Assembly (NCBI GenBank): GCA_014649355.1
Contig: BMSW01000009.1
Span: 221,381 to 285,380 of the forward strand
Source: Streptomyces althioticus
GTDB lineage: Bacteria > Actinomycetota > Actinomycetes > Streptomycetales > Streptomycetaceae
Direction of reading: 5' to 3'
Length of the DNA: 64,000 bases
The position numbers and the translations under genes were made by a program. This document shows positions 25,232 through 33,307 of the stretch, one piece after another; the stretch's first letter is position 1, and the number at the start of each line of letters is the position of its first letter. The notes under the pieces were generated by a model, which was not told the DNA's origin, made no database searches, and saw nothing but the letters and a program-made list of their open reading frames with translations.

Positions 25232-26452
25232 TTGACCGACCGTGCCGTACGCCGACGCCGCCGGGCGCTGTACCTCTTCTTCTTCCTCAACGGCATCGCC
25301 ATGTCCTCGTGGATCACGCGCACCCCCGACGTCCGTGACCGTCTGGGTGTGTCCACGGGGGAGATGGGGCTGGTGCTGTTCGGGCTGTCCGTCGGCTCCA
25401 TGGCCGGCATCCTGTGCTCAGGCCGATTCGTGTCCCGGTTCGGGACCAGGCCCGTGACGGCGCTCGGCACGCTGTTCGTCGTCGCGAGCGTGGTCGTCGT
25501 GGGCGGAGGCACCGCCCTCGCCTCCGCGCCCCTGGTCGCCGCGGGGCTGTGCCTGTTCGGCCTGGGGGTCGGGGCGGGCGAGGTGGCGATCAACGTGGAC
25601 GGCGCCGACGTCGAGCGGATCACCGGCAGACCGGTCCTGCCCACGCTGCACGGATGCTTCAGCCTGGGCACCGTCATCGGCGGCCTGGCCGGCATGGCGG
25701 CCACCGCCGCGGCGTTCCCCGCCCAGTGGCACCTCCTGGCGGTGGCCGTGGTGACGGCCGCGATGTTCGGGTACGCCATCGGCGGCGTCCCCGCCGGCAT
25801 CGGGGTCCGTGCCGCGGCGCCCGCTTCAGGCTCCGCGCGGCCGGCGGGACCGCGGGTGTGGAAGGACCGGCGGCTGCTGATGATCGGGGCCATCGTCCTG
25901 GCCATGGCTCTCGCCGAGGGCGCCGCCAACGACTGGCTGCCGCTGCTGATGGTCGACGGTCACGGTCTCGACGCCGCCCTCGGCTCGCTCGTCTTCGTGG
26001 GGTTCGCCGCCGCGATGACCCTGGGACGCTTCGGCGGCTCGTTCTTCCTCAGCCGCTACAGCCGGGCGGCCGTGGTGCGGGCCAGCGCGGTCTCCGGCGC
26101 CGTCGGACTGTGCCTGGTCATCTTCTCCGACAACGCCGTCGTGGCGGCGGCCGCCGTCCTGTTCTGGGGACTGGGCGCGTCCCTGGGCTTTCCGGTGGCC
26201 CTGTCGGCGGCCGGCGACTCGGGGCCCGACGAGACCGCCCGGGTCGGCCTCGTGGCCACCATCGGCTACGTCGCGTTCCTGGTGGGGCCGCCCACCCTCG
26301 GCTTCCTCGGCGATCACTACGGGCTGCGCCCTGCGATGGTCGTGGTCCTGGCGTTCGTCGCCGCGGCCGTCTTCGTGGCGCCCGCGGCCGGTACGCGCGG
26401 GTCCCGTCACCGGGAGGCCGAGGCCGGTGCCTCCGGCGGACTCACCGTGTGA
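25232..26452 (+). CDS. MFS transporter
   Basis: 406 residues, twelve predicted helices. The N-terminal half has YLFFFLNGIAMSSWITRTPDVRD and GRFVSRFGTRPV (loop 2-3 motif), and the second half repeats GRFGGSFFLSRYSR. This resembles YbjJ/FucP-like MFS proteins; substrate unknown. The TTG at 25232 is chosen because GGAG lies 7 bases upstream and no ATG or GTG gives a sensible N-terminus. The leader includes TGTACATTTGTTCCTA, possibly a promoter or operator. Confidence 0.82.
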   Translation: MTDRAVRRRRRALYLFFFLNGIAMSSWITRTPDVRDRLGVSTGEMGLVLFGLSVGSMAGILCSGRFVSRFGTRPVTALGTLFVVASVVVVGGGTALASAPLVAAGLCLFGLGVGAGEVAINVDGADVERITGRPVLPTLHGCFSLGTVIGGLAGMAATAAAFPAQWHLLAVAVVTAAMFGYAIGGVPAGIGVRAAAPASGSARPAGPRVWKDRRLLMIGAIVLAMALAEGAANDWLPLLMVDGHGLDAALGSLVFVGFAAAMTLGRFGGSFFLSRYSRAAVVRASAVSGAVGLCLVIFSDNAVVAAAAVLFWGLGASLGFPVALSAAGDSGPDETARVGLVATIGYVAFLVGPPTLGFLGDHYGLRPAMVVVLAFVAAAVFVAPAAGTRGSRHREAEAGASGGLTV

Positions 26453-26477
26453 GAAGGCTCGGCGTCCTGTCCTGCCC

Positions 26478-26520
26478 TTTGCGCAGTTCCCCGCGCCCCT
26501 GAGGTGTTGGGGCGCGGGGA
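26478..26520. terminator. Bidirectional terminator built from the dispersed repeat (copy 2)
   Basis: TCCCCGCGCCCC (26488-26499) pairs perfectly with 26509-26520 around a 9-nt loop. The left arm with the flanking GCGCAGT is an inverted copy of the dispersed repeat found at 33-66, 39089-39127 and 46501-46527. It lies between the convergent MFS gene and the secreted-protein gene. Confidence 0.75.
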
Positions 26521-26554
26521 TCTGCCTGGACGTAAGCGTCCGGACCGGGACCCG

Positions 26555-27070
26555 TCAGCAGCCGCCGCAGTTGTAGTACGTGACGTCCCAGTGGTTGCCC
26601 TCGTCCGCGTAGACGTTGCCCGAGCCGGACTGCCACTGCTGGGCCCCGTCGCCGCGCACGCCGATGTAGGTGAACGTGTTCTTGATGTAGTTCCCGACGC
26701 AGGTCGTCTTGCCGAAATCGAGCTTGTAGCCGTTCCAGTGCGAGTACGTGCCGGAGGCGTGCCCGGTCTCGGTTCCGCCGGTGATGTTCAGGGCGCAGCC
26801 GCTGGCCCGCTTCAGGGTCTGGGCGCCCTGCGCGGTGGCCAGGTTGAGCTGGTCGAAGGACGTGCAGGTGGACACGTTGCGGTTGGAGCAGCCTCCGGAC
26901 GACGACCACGTGATGCCGACCTGGCTGAACATGGAGGTCGCGGTCGCGTGGCTGATCTTGGTGGCGGCGGAGGCCTCGCCCGCGGTGCCGACGACGGCCG
27001 CGCCGGGGGCGACGACCAGGGCGAGGGCGGTCAGGACCGAGCGGAGCTTGGGGGCCTTGAGAGTCTTCAT
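26555..27070 (-). CDS. Secreted protein with M15 peptidase-like metal motifs
   Basis: 171 residues with a Sec signal (cut probably after GEASA, about residue 35). The mature part has six or more Cys (GGC, STC, GC, TTC, C-GGC end), suggesting disulphides. TYSHWNGYKLDFG and DEGNHWDVTYY together resemble the zinc-binding pattern H-xxGx-xD and E-xxHW of the M15 D,D-peptidase fold. It may therefore cut peptidoglycan stems or be an inactive relative. AGGAAGG precedes the ATG. The neighbouring SGNH hydrolase is also secreted. Confidence 0.65.
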   Translation of the reverse strand: MKTLKAPKLRSVLTALALVVAPGAAVVGTAGEASAATKISHATATSMFSQVGITWSSSGGCSNRNVSTCTSFDQLNLATAQGAQTLKRASGCALNITGGTETGHASGTYSHWNGYKLDFGKTTCVGNYIKNTFTYIGVRGDGAQQWQSGSGNVYADEGNHWDVTYYNCGGC

Positions 27071-27216
27071 GTGGGGGGGGACCTTCCTGCGGGGGGCCAG
27101 GGTGGGGGTGAGGGACGGCTGTGCAGGCGGAGCAGACCGATGATGCCCGGGGTCTACGCGCGTCCGCCAGAGGACAAAACGGAATGCTGCCGCCTGCGCG
27201 TGCCGCTGATGTCCCG

Positions 27217-28011
27217 TCAGGCCGCCGAGCGGAAGGCGGGGAGGTAGCCGGAGGACTGGCCGACGGCCTTCGGGTGGTAGGAGTTGCCGATCGGGATGGT
27301 GACGCTGTGCAGCCAGGCGTCGCCCGAACAGATCTCGTGCCCGGTGAACTCGTCGACCACGCTGGACCAGGCGAACCCGGCGTTGGCCGCGCGCTTCGCG
27401 ATGACCGAGTTGAGCGTGTCGCCCGCGCTGTTGATGGCGTTGCGCTCGGTCTCGCTGAGGCCGACGATGCAGCTGCCGGACAGCTTGTAGAAGCGCGGGT
27501 AGCCGAGGACGACGACACGGGCCTGCGGGGCGCGGGAGCGGATCGCGGAGTACAGCGAGTCGAGCTTGCCCGGCAGGGAGTTCTGCATCTGCGAGACGGC
27601 GCTGTTCACGGCTGAGACGCAGGTGGCCTCGGACTGCAGGACGCAGGTCTGCATGACGTTCGCGAAGCCGATGTCGTTGCCGCCGGCGGTGACGCTGACG
27701 AGGGTGGTGGTGGAGGACAGCGCGCCCAGCTGCGTGGACGCCACGCTCGTGGTGGTCGCGCCGGAACAGGCGACGAACTTGAACGACGCGGGGGCGTTGG
27801 CGTTGCTCCACAGCTGCGGGTAGGCGACGGTGCTGCGTTTGCAGTCGCCGCTCTCGGAGGTGTAACTCCCGGCGCCCACTCCGGAGGAGTAGGAGTCGCC
27901 GAGCGCCACGTAGTGGTGGCCGGCGGCCGCGGCAGGGTGTGCCAGGCCGAGGACGGTCGCCACACCGAGGACGAGGGTGGCGAGGGTTGTTCCCAGGGAA
28001 CGCGTTGACAC
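27217..28011 (-). CDS. Secreted SGNH/GDSL hydrolase (lipase-like)
   Basis: 264 residues with a Sec signal ending in HPAAAA. Block I is GDSYSSGVGAG (catalytic Ser at about 40), block III GGNDIGF, and the C-terminal Asp/His block lies in SGDAWLHSVTIPIGNSYHPKAVG (SYHP His). Six Cys are spaced as in the Streptomyces GDSL lipases of the S. rimosus and S. coelicolor type, where they form three disulphides. Predicted extracellular lipase/esterase. A GTG start follows GAGAGGCGG. Confidence 0.92.
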   Translation of the reverse strand: MSTRSLGTTLATLVLGVATVLGLAHPAAAAGHHYVALGDSYSSGVGAGSYTSESGDCKRSTVAYPQLWSNANAPASFKFVACSGATTTSVASTQLGALSSTTTLVSVTAGGNDIGFANVMQTCVLQSEATCVSAVNSAVSQMQNSLPGKLDSLYSAIRSRAPQARVVVLGYPRFYKLSGSCIVGLSETERNAINSAGDTLNSVIAKRAANAGFAWSSVVDEFTGHEICSGDAWLHSVTIPIGNSYHPKAVGQSSGYLPAFRSAA

Positions 28012-28210
28012 GTGTATCCGCCTCTCACGACGAAACTCGCGACGGTAGTTGAGGGAGCAACTGGTGTTGTAGCAGGGAGGAATACCGCGCGGTAACTACC
28101 GGTCGAAAAGTCATCCGCTATGACCCGAATACTGATGTGGACGATCCTGCTCCGCGCGTAGATAAACCTGGGTTGCGCCATGTTCACGCCAACTTTGTGG
28201 CGGAAAGAGT

Positions 28211-28237
28211 GCCGGGCCGCCCCCCGCGCGGCCCGGC
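28211..28237 (-). terminator. Terminator of the giant ATPase gene
   Basis: GCCGGGCCGC (28211-28220) pairs perfectly with 28228-28237 across a 7-nt loop, about 40 bp after the ATPase stop codon in the direction of transcription. Confidence 0.7.
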
Positions 28238-28275
28238 GCCCTGTGTGGTCGAACGTCCCTTTCGACGCCGGCCGT

Positions 28276-31200
28276 TCAGCCCTCCCCGTCCTGCCGCGGC
28301 GGGGTCGCGAGGAGGCGCCGGGGGTCGGCCGCGCGCGTGATCGCCGACTCCACCGCCGCGATGCGGTCGCCGAGCAGGGCGAGGGCGGACACCGCGCGGG
28401 CCAGCGCGTCGTCGTCCGGGCCGCCCAAGGTGAGTGTGCGGACATGGGCCGCCTTCACCTCCGCCCAGCGGACGGTCTGTTCGGGCGTGAGCGTGCCGCG
28501 CAGCTCGGCGAGCTTCAGCAGGTTCGCCTCGGCGCCGCTGGTGAGGGTCTGCGCCTCGGCCGTGTAGTGGTCCTCGATCACGGCGGACAGCTCGGCGTCG
28601 TTCATCACGGGCTGGATCCGCTGGGCGATCTTGTTCATGTTGCGGTACGAGCCCTGGAGCAGGAACGGCGGCTCGGTGCGGGCGTCGTCGGAGCGGGCCG
28701 CGGACGCGATGTAGGCCGCGTTGACCGCGAGCACCGTGCGGCGGGCGGTGAGGAGATGGCGCAGCACCGCGAGCACACGGTCGAGTTCGGTCGGCGCGTA
28801 CGGGTGGAGCAGCCGGTCCGGGCGGGCCGTCGGGTCGTCGGAGGCGAGCCGGATCAACAGGTCCAGGTCGGCGCGGTCGCGCCCGGCGAGCGGCGCGAGC
28901 ACCGGGTTCGCGGTGAGCGCGTTCTCCACGAAGCTGAGTGCGAAGACGTCCTCCTTGCCGGTCAGGACGTCGCCCAGGTTCCACACGTCGGCCCGGTTGG
29001 CCAGCATGTCGGGCACCCGGAAGACCTCGCCGGACTCGGTGTAGGGGTTGCCGGCCATGCACACCGCGAACCGCTTGCCGCGCAGGTCGTAGGTGCGCGG
29101 CTCGCCCTGCCACACGCCCTCCACCCGGCGGGTGGCGTCGCACAACGGGATAAACTTCTGCAGCAGTTCGGGCGAGGTGTGCTGGATGTCGTCCAGGTAC
29201 AGCAGGGTGTTGCTGCCCGCCGCCAGCGCGAAGTTGATCTTCTCGATCTCCTGGCGGGCGGTGGCGTTCGGGGCTTCCGCCGGGTCGAGCGAGGTGACGC
29301 CGTGACCGAGCGCGGGGCCGCTGATCCGCACCAGGACCAGCCCGAGGCGGTGGGCGACGTACTCCATGAGGGTCGTCTTGCCGTAGCCGGGCGGGGACAG
29401 CAGGAGCAGCAGTCCGCCGGCGCCGGTGCGGGCGGACTCGCCCGTGGTGCCGAGCTGCTTGGCGAGGCTGTCGCCGACCAGCGGCAGGTACACCTCGTCG
29501 ACCAGGCGGTTGCGGACGAACGACGCCATCACGCGCGGCCGGTGGTCGTCCAGGCGCAGCCGGGCCCGCTCGGCGGTGACGAGGTCGGCGCGACGGCGCT
29601 GGAAGGCCCGGAAGGCGGGCACCTCGCGCGCCCGGAAGGCGTCGGTGCGGGCGAGGAACTCGTCGAGGCGCAGCGTGAGACGGCGGTCGGTGATGCGCGG
29701 GTGGGTGGAGACCAGGCCCTCCACGGTGACGGTGAGGGGCGCGTCCGACTCGTGGCGGGGCACGTCCGGGCACAGCTCGGCGGCCACGGCCTCCGCGAGG
29801 TCCCCGGCGTCCGTCTCCTCCCCGGACGCCCGCGCGTACGCGGTGAGCCACGCTTCGACGAGCTGCCGGCGCGCGGCGAGGTCACCGAGGGCGGTGAGGT
29901 CCTCGTCGTACGCCTCGTCGGCGACCGTGCGGCGGAACTTGTCGAGCAGGGTGCGGGCGCGGGCGCTGAGGACGAACCCCTCGGGCCCGGTGGTCAGTTC
30001 GTCGAAGAGGTACGCGGCGCACGCCTCCGGGCGGACCGGGGCGTCCGGGTCCCACTCCCCCACCGCGCGGGCCAGTTCGTCCCGCAGCGCGTCCAGCGCG
30101 GGCGGCGCGCCGAAGGCGTCCCGGACCCGGGCCAGCGAGCGGGCGCGACGGGTCCGGTCGGCGCGCTCCGGCTCCGTGGTGCCGTGCGCCCAGAACAGCA
30201 GGGCGTGGGCGCGGGCGGCGGAGGCGTGACGCAGGGAGCCCGCGCCCTCGAACAGGGGCAGCAGGGCGGTGAGGAGCGCGGTGGCGTCGTGGTCGTGCAC
30301 GCCCCGCTCGTAGCCCTCGTCGTACGCCTCCTCGGCGGTCGTCCGGACCAGCGCGGGGAGGTCGTCGGCAGCGGCGAGGGCGTCCGGGCCGTGTTCGTGC
30401 AGCAGCCGCGCGGCGAGGTGTTCGGCGCGGCTGACGTGCGGGGATTCCGACGGCAGGTGCCGGTCCCACAGCGGGCGGCCGGCGAGCAGGGCCGGGTCGG
30501 TGACGGGGACACGGTAGTCGGTGCCGGTGAGGGCGAGGGCGAGGCCGTCGTCGTGCGGGACGACGGTGAGGTCGAAGGGCTGGGTGGAGACGGCGAAGCG
30601 GTGGGCGCCCAGGCGGAGGGTGCGGCCGCCGTCGGCGTAGAGGTCGGTGCGGTCCCGCAGGGCGCGGGCGGCCTCCTCGCGGGCGGAGCGCAGCTTGCCG
30701 TCGAGTTCCTCGGCGCGGACCCGGTCGCCGAGGGCGCGCAGTTCGCCGGCGCTGCGGCGGACCTTGGCGACCAGCGGGTCGGAGGCGAAGTAGGTGCTCA
30801 CCGCGTCCGTGTCGGCGAGCGCGGCGCTGCGGCGGGCGATCGTCTCCAGCACGCGTTCGGCGGCCGAGGCGAGCTGTCCGGCGCGGCGGGCGCGGGCGTC
30901 CGTGAGGCTCTGCTTGCGGGCGGAGAACGCCTCGTAGATCTCGGTGCGCCTGTCGGCGAGTTCGCCGAGGACGTCGTCGAACTCGGCGAACCGCGACTCC
31001 AGTTCCTCGAGCTGGGCGAGGACCCGGGCCATCTGGTCGTCGCAGGCGTCCGGGTCGTCGGCGGCGGCGAGGGCGCCGGTGACGGTCTGGCCGAGCAGGG
31101 TCAGCTCGGCGGCGAACCCGGCGCGCGCCTCCCGGTCGAGCAGGGCGCGTCGGCGGGTGTCGAGGGTGGCGCGGGCGCGGTTCACGCCGCCCATGGCGTC

Positions 31201-33237
31201 GGCGACGCGCTCCAGGACGCCGGTGCGGACGATGGCGTCGGCGATGTCGAGTCCGGCGACCACCTCGGTGACCGTGCGCAGCCCGTCGGCGAGTTCGTCG
31301 AGGCGGGCGGTGAGCGGGGCGGCCTGGGCGGTGGTGGTGACCGCCTCGATGTCGGCGTGCAGCCGCTCCAGGTCGGTGTGGTGGGCGGCGAAGGCGTCCT
31401 CGCGGGCGAGGAAGGCGACGGCGCGCTGCCCGAAGGAGGCGAGGTCGTCGTCGGCCTCGGCGGCGAGCGCGTCGATGCGCTCGCGGTCCGCGTACCGCAT
31501 CTCCTTGAGGGTCAGCAGGTGGCCCTGGGCCTGACGCAGTTCGGTGAGACCCCGCACCCAGGCGGCGGCCTCGCGGGGCTGCTCGCCGCGCAGCCGGCGC
31601 ACCACGGCGGCGATGCGCCCCTCGGCCTCGTCGAGCGCCTCGGCGGCCCGGCGGGTGAGGTCGGTGACGGTCTCGAACTCGGCGAGCACCTGTTCGGCGG
31701 TGGCGCGCACCTCCTCCAGCGGGGTGCGCAGGTCGCCTACCTCGGGGTCGCCGAGCCAGTGGTGGGTGTCCAGGGCGCGCACGCAGGCGGCGGCGAGGGT
31801 GGCGTAGATCTCGGCGGTGGGGGTGGTCTCGGCGGCGGCGCGGGCCAGCGACAGGCAGTCGGAGATGCCGCGCACCAGATCGGCGTTGCCCACCCGGGCC
31901 AGCGGCCCCTCCCCCACCGGCTGTGCGGCGGCGCGGGCGTCGGACAGGTAGGGCGTGTCCCAGAGCTGCACGGGGTGCACGCGGGCGGGTTCGTCGCCGT
32001 CGGGGCGCAGCAGGGTGAGGTGCCCGTCGTCGAAGAGGGCCCAGCCGTGGCAGGCCATGGGGGTGGCGACGGCCTCGCGGATCTGGTTGTAGGAGAGCAG
32101 CAGGGCGCGTCCGCGCGCGGGCGCGTGGAAGGCGTAGAGCACGTCCTCGCCGTACGGGGAGCGCACCTCCCGCTCGAACTCCATGCCCTCGGTGCCGAGT
32201 TCGTAGGTCTTGTGGCTGCCGGCGGCGAGGCAGTAGCCGCCGGGGAAGACGATGCCCTGGTCCTCGGGCAGCCGGCGGACGCCCTGTCCGATGCCGTCGA
32301 GGCGGACGACGGTGCGGGTGAGGGTGTTGAAGACCAGGTGGCGGTGGGCGGTCTCCTTGTACGGGAGGACGCGGAGCAGGATCAGGGGGCCGACGCGGGC
32401 GTGGGCGATGTCGGCGTCGGCCAGGGACTGCAGGGGCTCGTCGACGGGCTCGCTGTGGATGCCGTCCGGCGTGCCGGTGTCGTTCTCCGCCTTGACGGTG
32501 AGGGTGCCGCCGAGGGTGTCGACGAACACCTCGCCCCGCACGGAGACGTGCGGGTGGCGGCCGAGGACGTGGTCCTCGCGGGTGGCGGGGGTCCACTCGA
32601 CGTCGGCGGGCGGGACGCGCGCGTGGTCGCGGTCTCCGCGGGCGTCGAGGAACTCCGCGTGGCCGTCCTCGGAGACCGTCCAGCGCAGGACGCGGATGTC
32701 GCCGGGCTTCTCACCGGTCTGGAAGACGGCGAGCAGCTTGCCCTCGACGCGGCGCAGCCGCAGCAGGCGGGCCTGCCGGTAGTAGCGGTGCAGGGCGGCG
32801 AACTCCCGCTGGAAGGCGGGGTCGTCGAGCAGGCCGGGCACGGCGTCGTCGGGCAGCCGGTTCAGGTCGCGGTCGTGTGCGGCGAGGACGTCGCCGACCG
32901 TGGTGTCCCGGTCCGGGCGGGGCCGGGTCTCGTAGCCGAAGAGCAGCACGTCGCCCACGGCGACGACGTCCCGGGGCACGGCGGTGCGCTCGGTGCGCAG
33001 CCGCTCGGTGCCGGTGAGGCGCAGTTCGGGCGCGCCGAACTCCTCGGCCCGGCGCCGGTTCAGCGCTTCCGCCCGGCGGGCGAGTTCGGAGGCGCGGTCG
33101 GTGAGGCGGTCGCGCAGCACCTGGTAGGCGCCGCCGTCGACCGCCGTGCCGGGCCGCGGGGTCGTACCGGCGGTCGTCTCCGGGGCGGGGCCGGGGCGGG
33201 CGGTGTCGTGGTGGGTCTCGTGGGTGCCGGTGGTCAT
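28276..33237 (-). CDS. Giant AAA/MoxR-like ATPase (annotated elsewhere as DNA repair ATPase)
   Basis: 1653 residues. The N-terminal half (about 40-500) is a beta-rich region; residues 500-900 are largely helical and coiled-coil; then a mixed region. The ATPase sits at the C-terminal end: Walker A SPPGYGKTT (Lys1287), Walker B LLYLDDIQHTS and a sensor-like VCMAGNPYTESGEVFRVPD resembling the MoxR family. Homologues carry the label DNA repair ATPase without functional proof. No membrane segment. The flotillin-like gene lies 70 bp upstream on the same strand, but a strong hairpin separates them. Possibly a membrane-stress or envelope-remodelling machine; function unknown. Confidence 0.8.
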   Translation of the reverse strand: MTTGTHETHHDTARPGPAPETTAGTTPRPGTAVDGGAYQVLRDRLTDRASELARRAEALNRRRAEEFGAPELRLTGTERLRTERTAVPRDVVAVGDVLLFGYETRPRPDRDTTVGDVLAAHDRDLNRLPDDAVPGLLDDPAFQREFAALHRYYRQARLLRLRRVEGKLLAVFQTGEKPGDIRVLRWTVSEDGHAEFLDARGDRDHARVPPADVEWTPATREDHVLGRHPHVSVRGEVFVDTLGGTLTVKAENDTGTPDGIHSEPVDEPLQSLADADIAHARVGPLILLRVLPYKETAHRHLVFNTLTRTVVRLDGIGQGVRRLPEDQGIVFPGGYCLAAGSHKTYELGTEGMEFEREVRSPYGEDVLYAFHAPARGRALLLSYNQIREAVATPMACHGWALFDDGHLTLLRPDGDEPARVHPVQLWDTPYLSDARAAAQPVGEGPLARVGNADLVRGISDCLSLARAAAETTPTAEIYATLAAACVRALDTHHWLGDPEVGDLRTPLEEVRATAEQVLAEFETVTDLTRRAAEALDEAEGRIAAVVRRLRGEQPREAAAWVRGLTELRQAQGHLLTLKEMRYADRERIDALAAEADDDLASFGQRAVAFLAREDAFAAHHTDLERLHADIEAVTTTAQAAPLTARLDELADGLRTVTEVVAGLDIADAIVRTGVLERVADAMGGVNRARATLDTRRRALLDREARAGFAAELTLLGQTVTGALAAADDPDACDDQMARVLAQLEELESRFAEFDDVLGELADRRTEIYEAFSARKQSLTDARARRAGQLASAAERVLETIARRSAALADTDAVSTYFASDPLVAKVRRSAGELRALGDRVRAEELDGKLRSAREEAARALRDRTDLYADGGRTLRLGAHRFAVSTQPFDLTVVPHDDGLALALTGTDYRVPVTDPALLAGRPLWDRHLPSESPHVSRAEHLAARLLHEHGPDALAAADDLPALVRTTAEEAYDEGYERGVHDHDATALLTALLPLFEGAGSLRHASAARAHALLFWAHGTTEPERADRTRRARSLARVRDAFGAPPALDALRDELARAVGEWDPDAPVRPEACAAYLFDELTTGPEGFVLSARARTLLDKFRRTVADEAYDEDLTALGDLAARRQLVEAWLTAYARASGEETDAGDLAEAVAAELCPDVPRHESDAPLTVTVEGLVSTHPRITDRRLTLRLDEFLARTDAFRAREVPAFRAFQRRRADLVTAERARLRLDDHRPRVMASFVRNRLVDEVYLPLVGDSLAKQLGTTGESARTGAGGLLLLLSPPGYGKTTLMEYVAHRLGLVLVRISGPALGHGVTSLDPAEAPNATARQEIEKINFALAAGSNTLLYLDDIQHTSPELLQKFIPLCDATRRVEGVWQGEPRTYDLRGKRFAVCMAGNPYTESGEVFRVPDMLANRADVWNLGDVLTGKEDVFALSFVENALTANPVLAPLAGRDRADLDLLIRLASDDPTARPDRLLHPYAPTELDRVLAVLRHLLTARRTVLAVNAAYIASAARSDDARTEPPFLLQGSYRNMNKIAQRIQPVMNDAELSAVIEDHYTAEAQTLTSGAEANLLKLAELRGTLTPEQTVRWAEVKAAHVRTLTLGGPDDDALARAVSALALLGDRIAAVESAITRAADPRRLLATPPRQDGEG

Positions 33238-33257
33238 GGCTGCCTCTCGGGAAGGTG

Positions 33258-33300
33258 CCGGCCGGGAGCCGCCGTCCCCTGTGCGGCGGCTCCCGGCCGG
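33258..33300 (-). terminator. Very stable hairpin between flotillin and ATPase genes
   Basis: A perfect 17-bp stem (33258-33274 with 33284-33300) and 9-nt loop fill most of the 70-bp gap. It starts 7 bp after the flotillin stop. It should end or attenuate the flotillin transcript, so the ATPase may get only part of the read-through or have its own promoter. Confidence 0.8.
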
Positions 33301-33307
33301 GTGGTGG

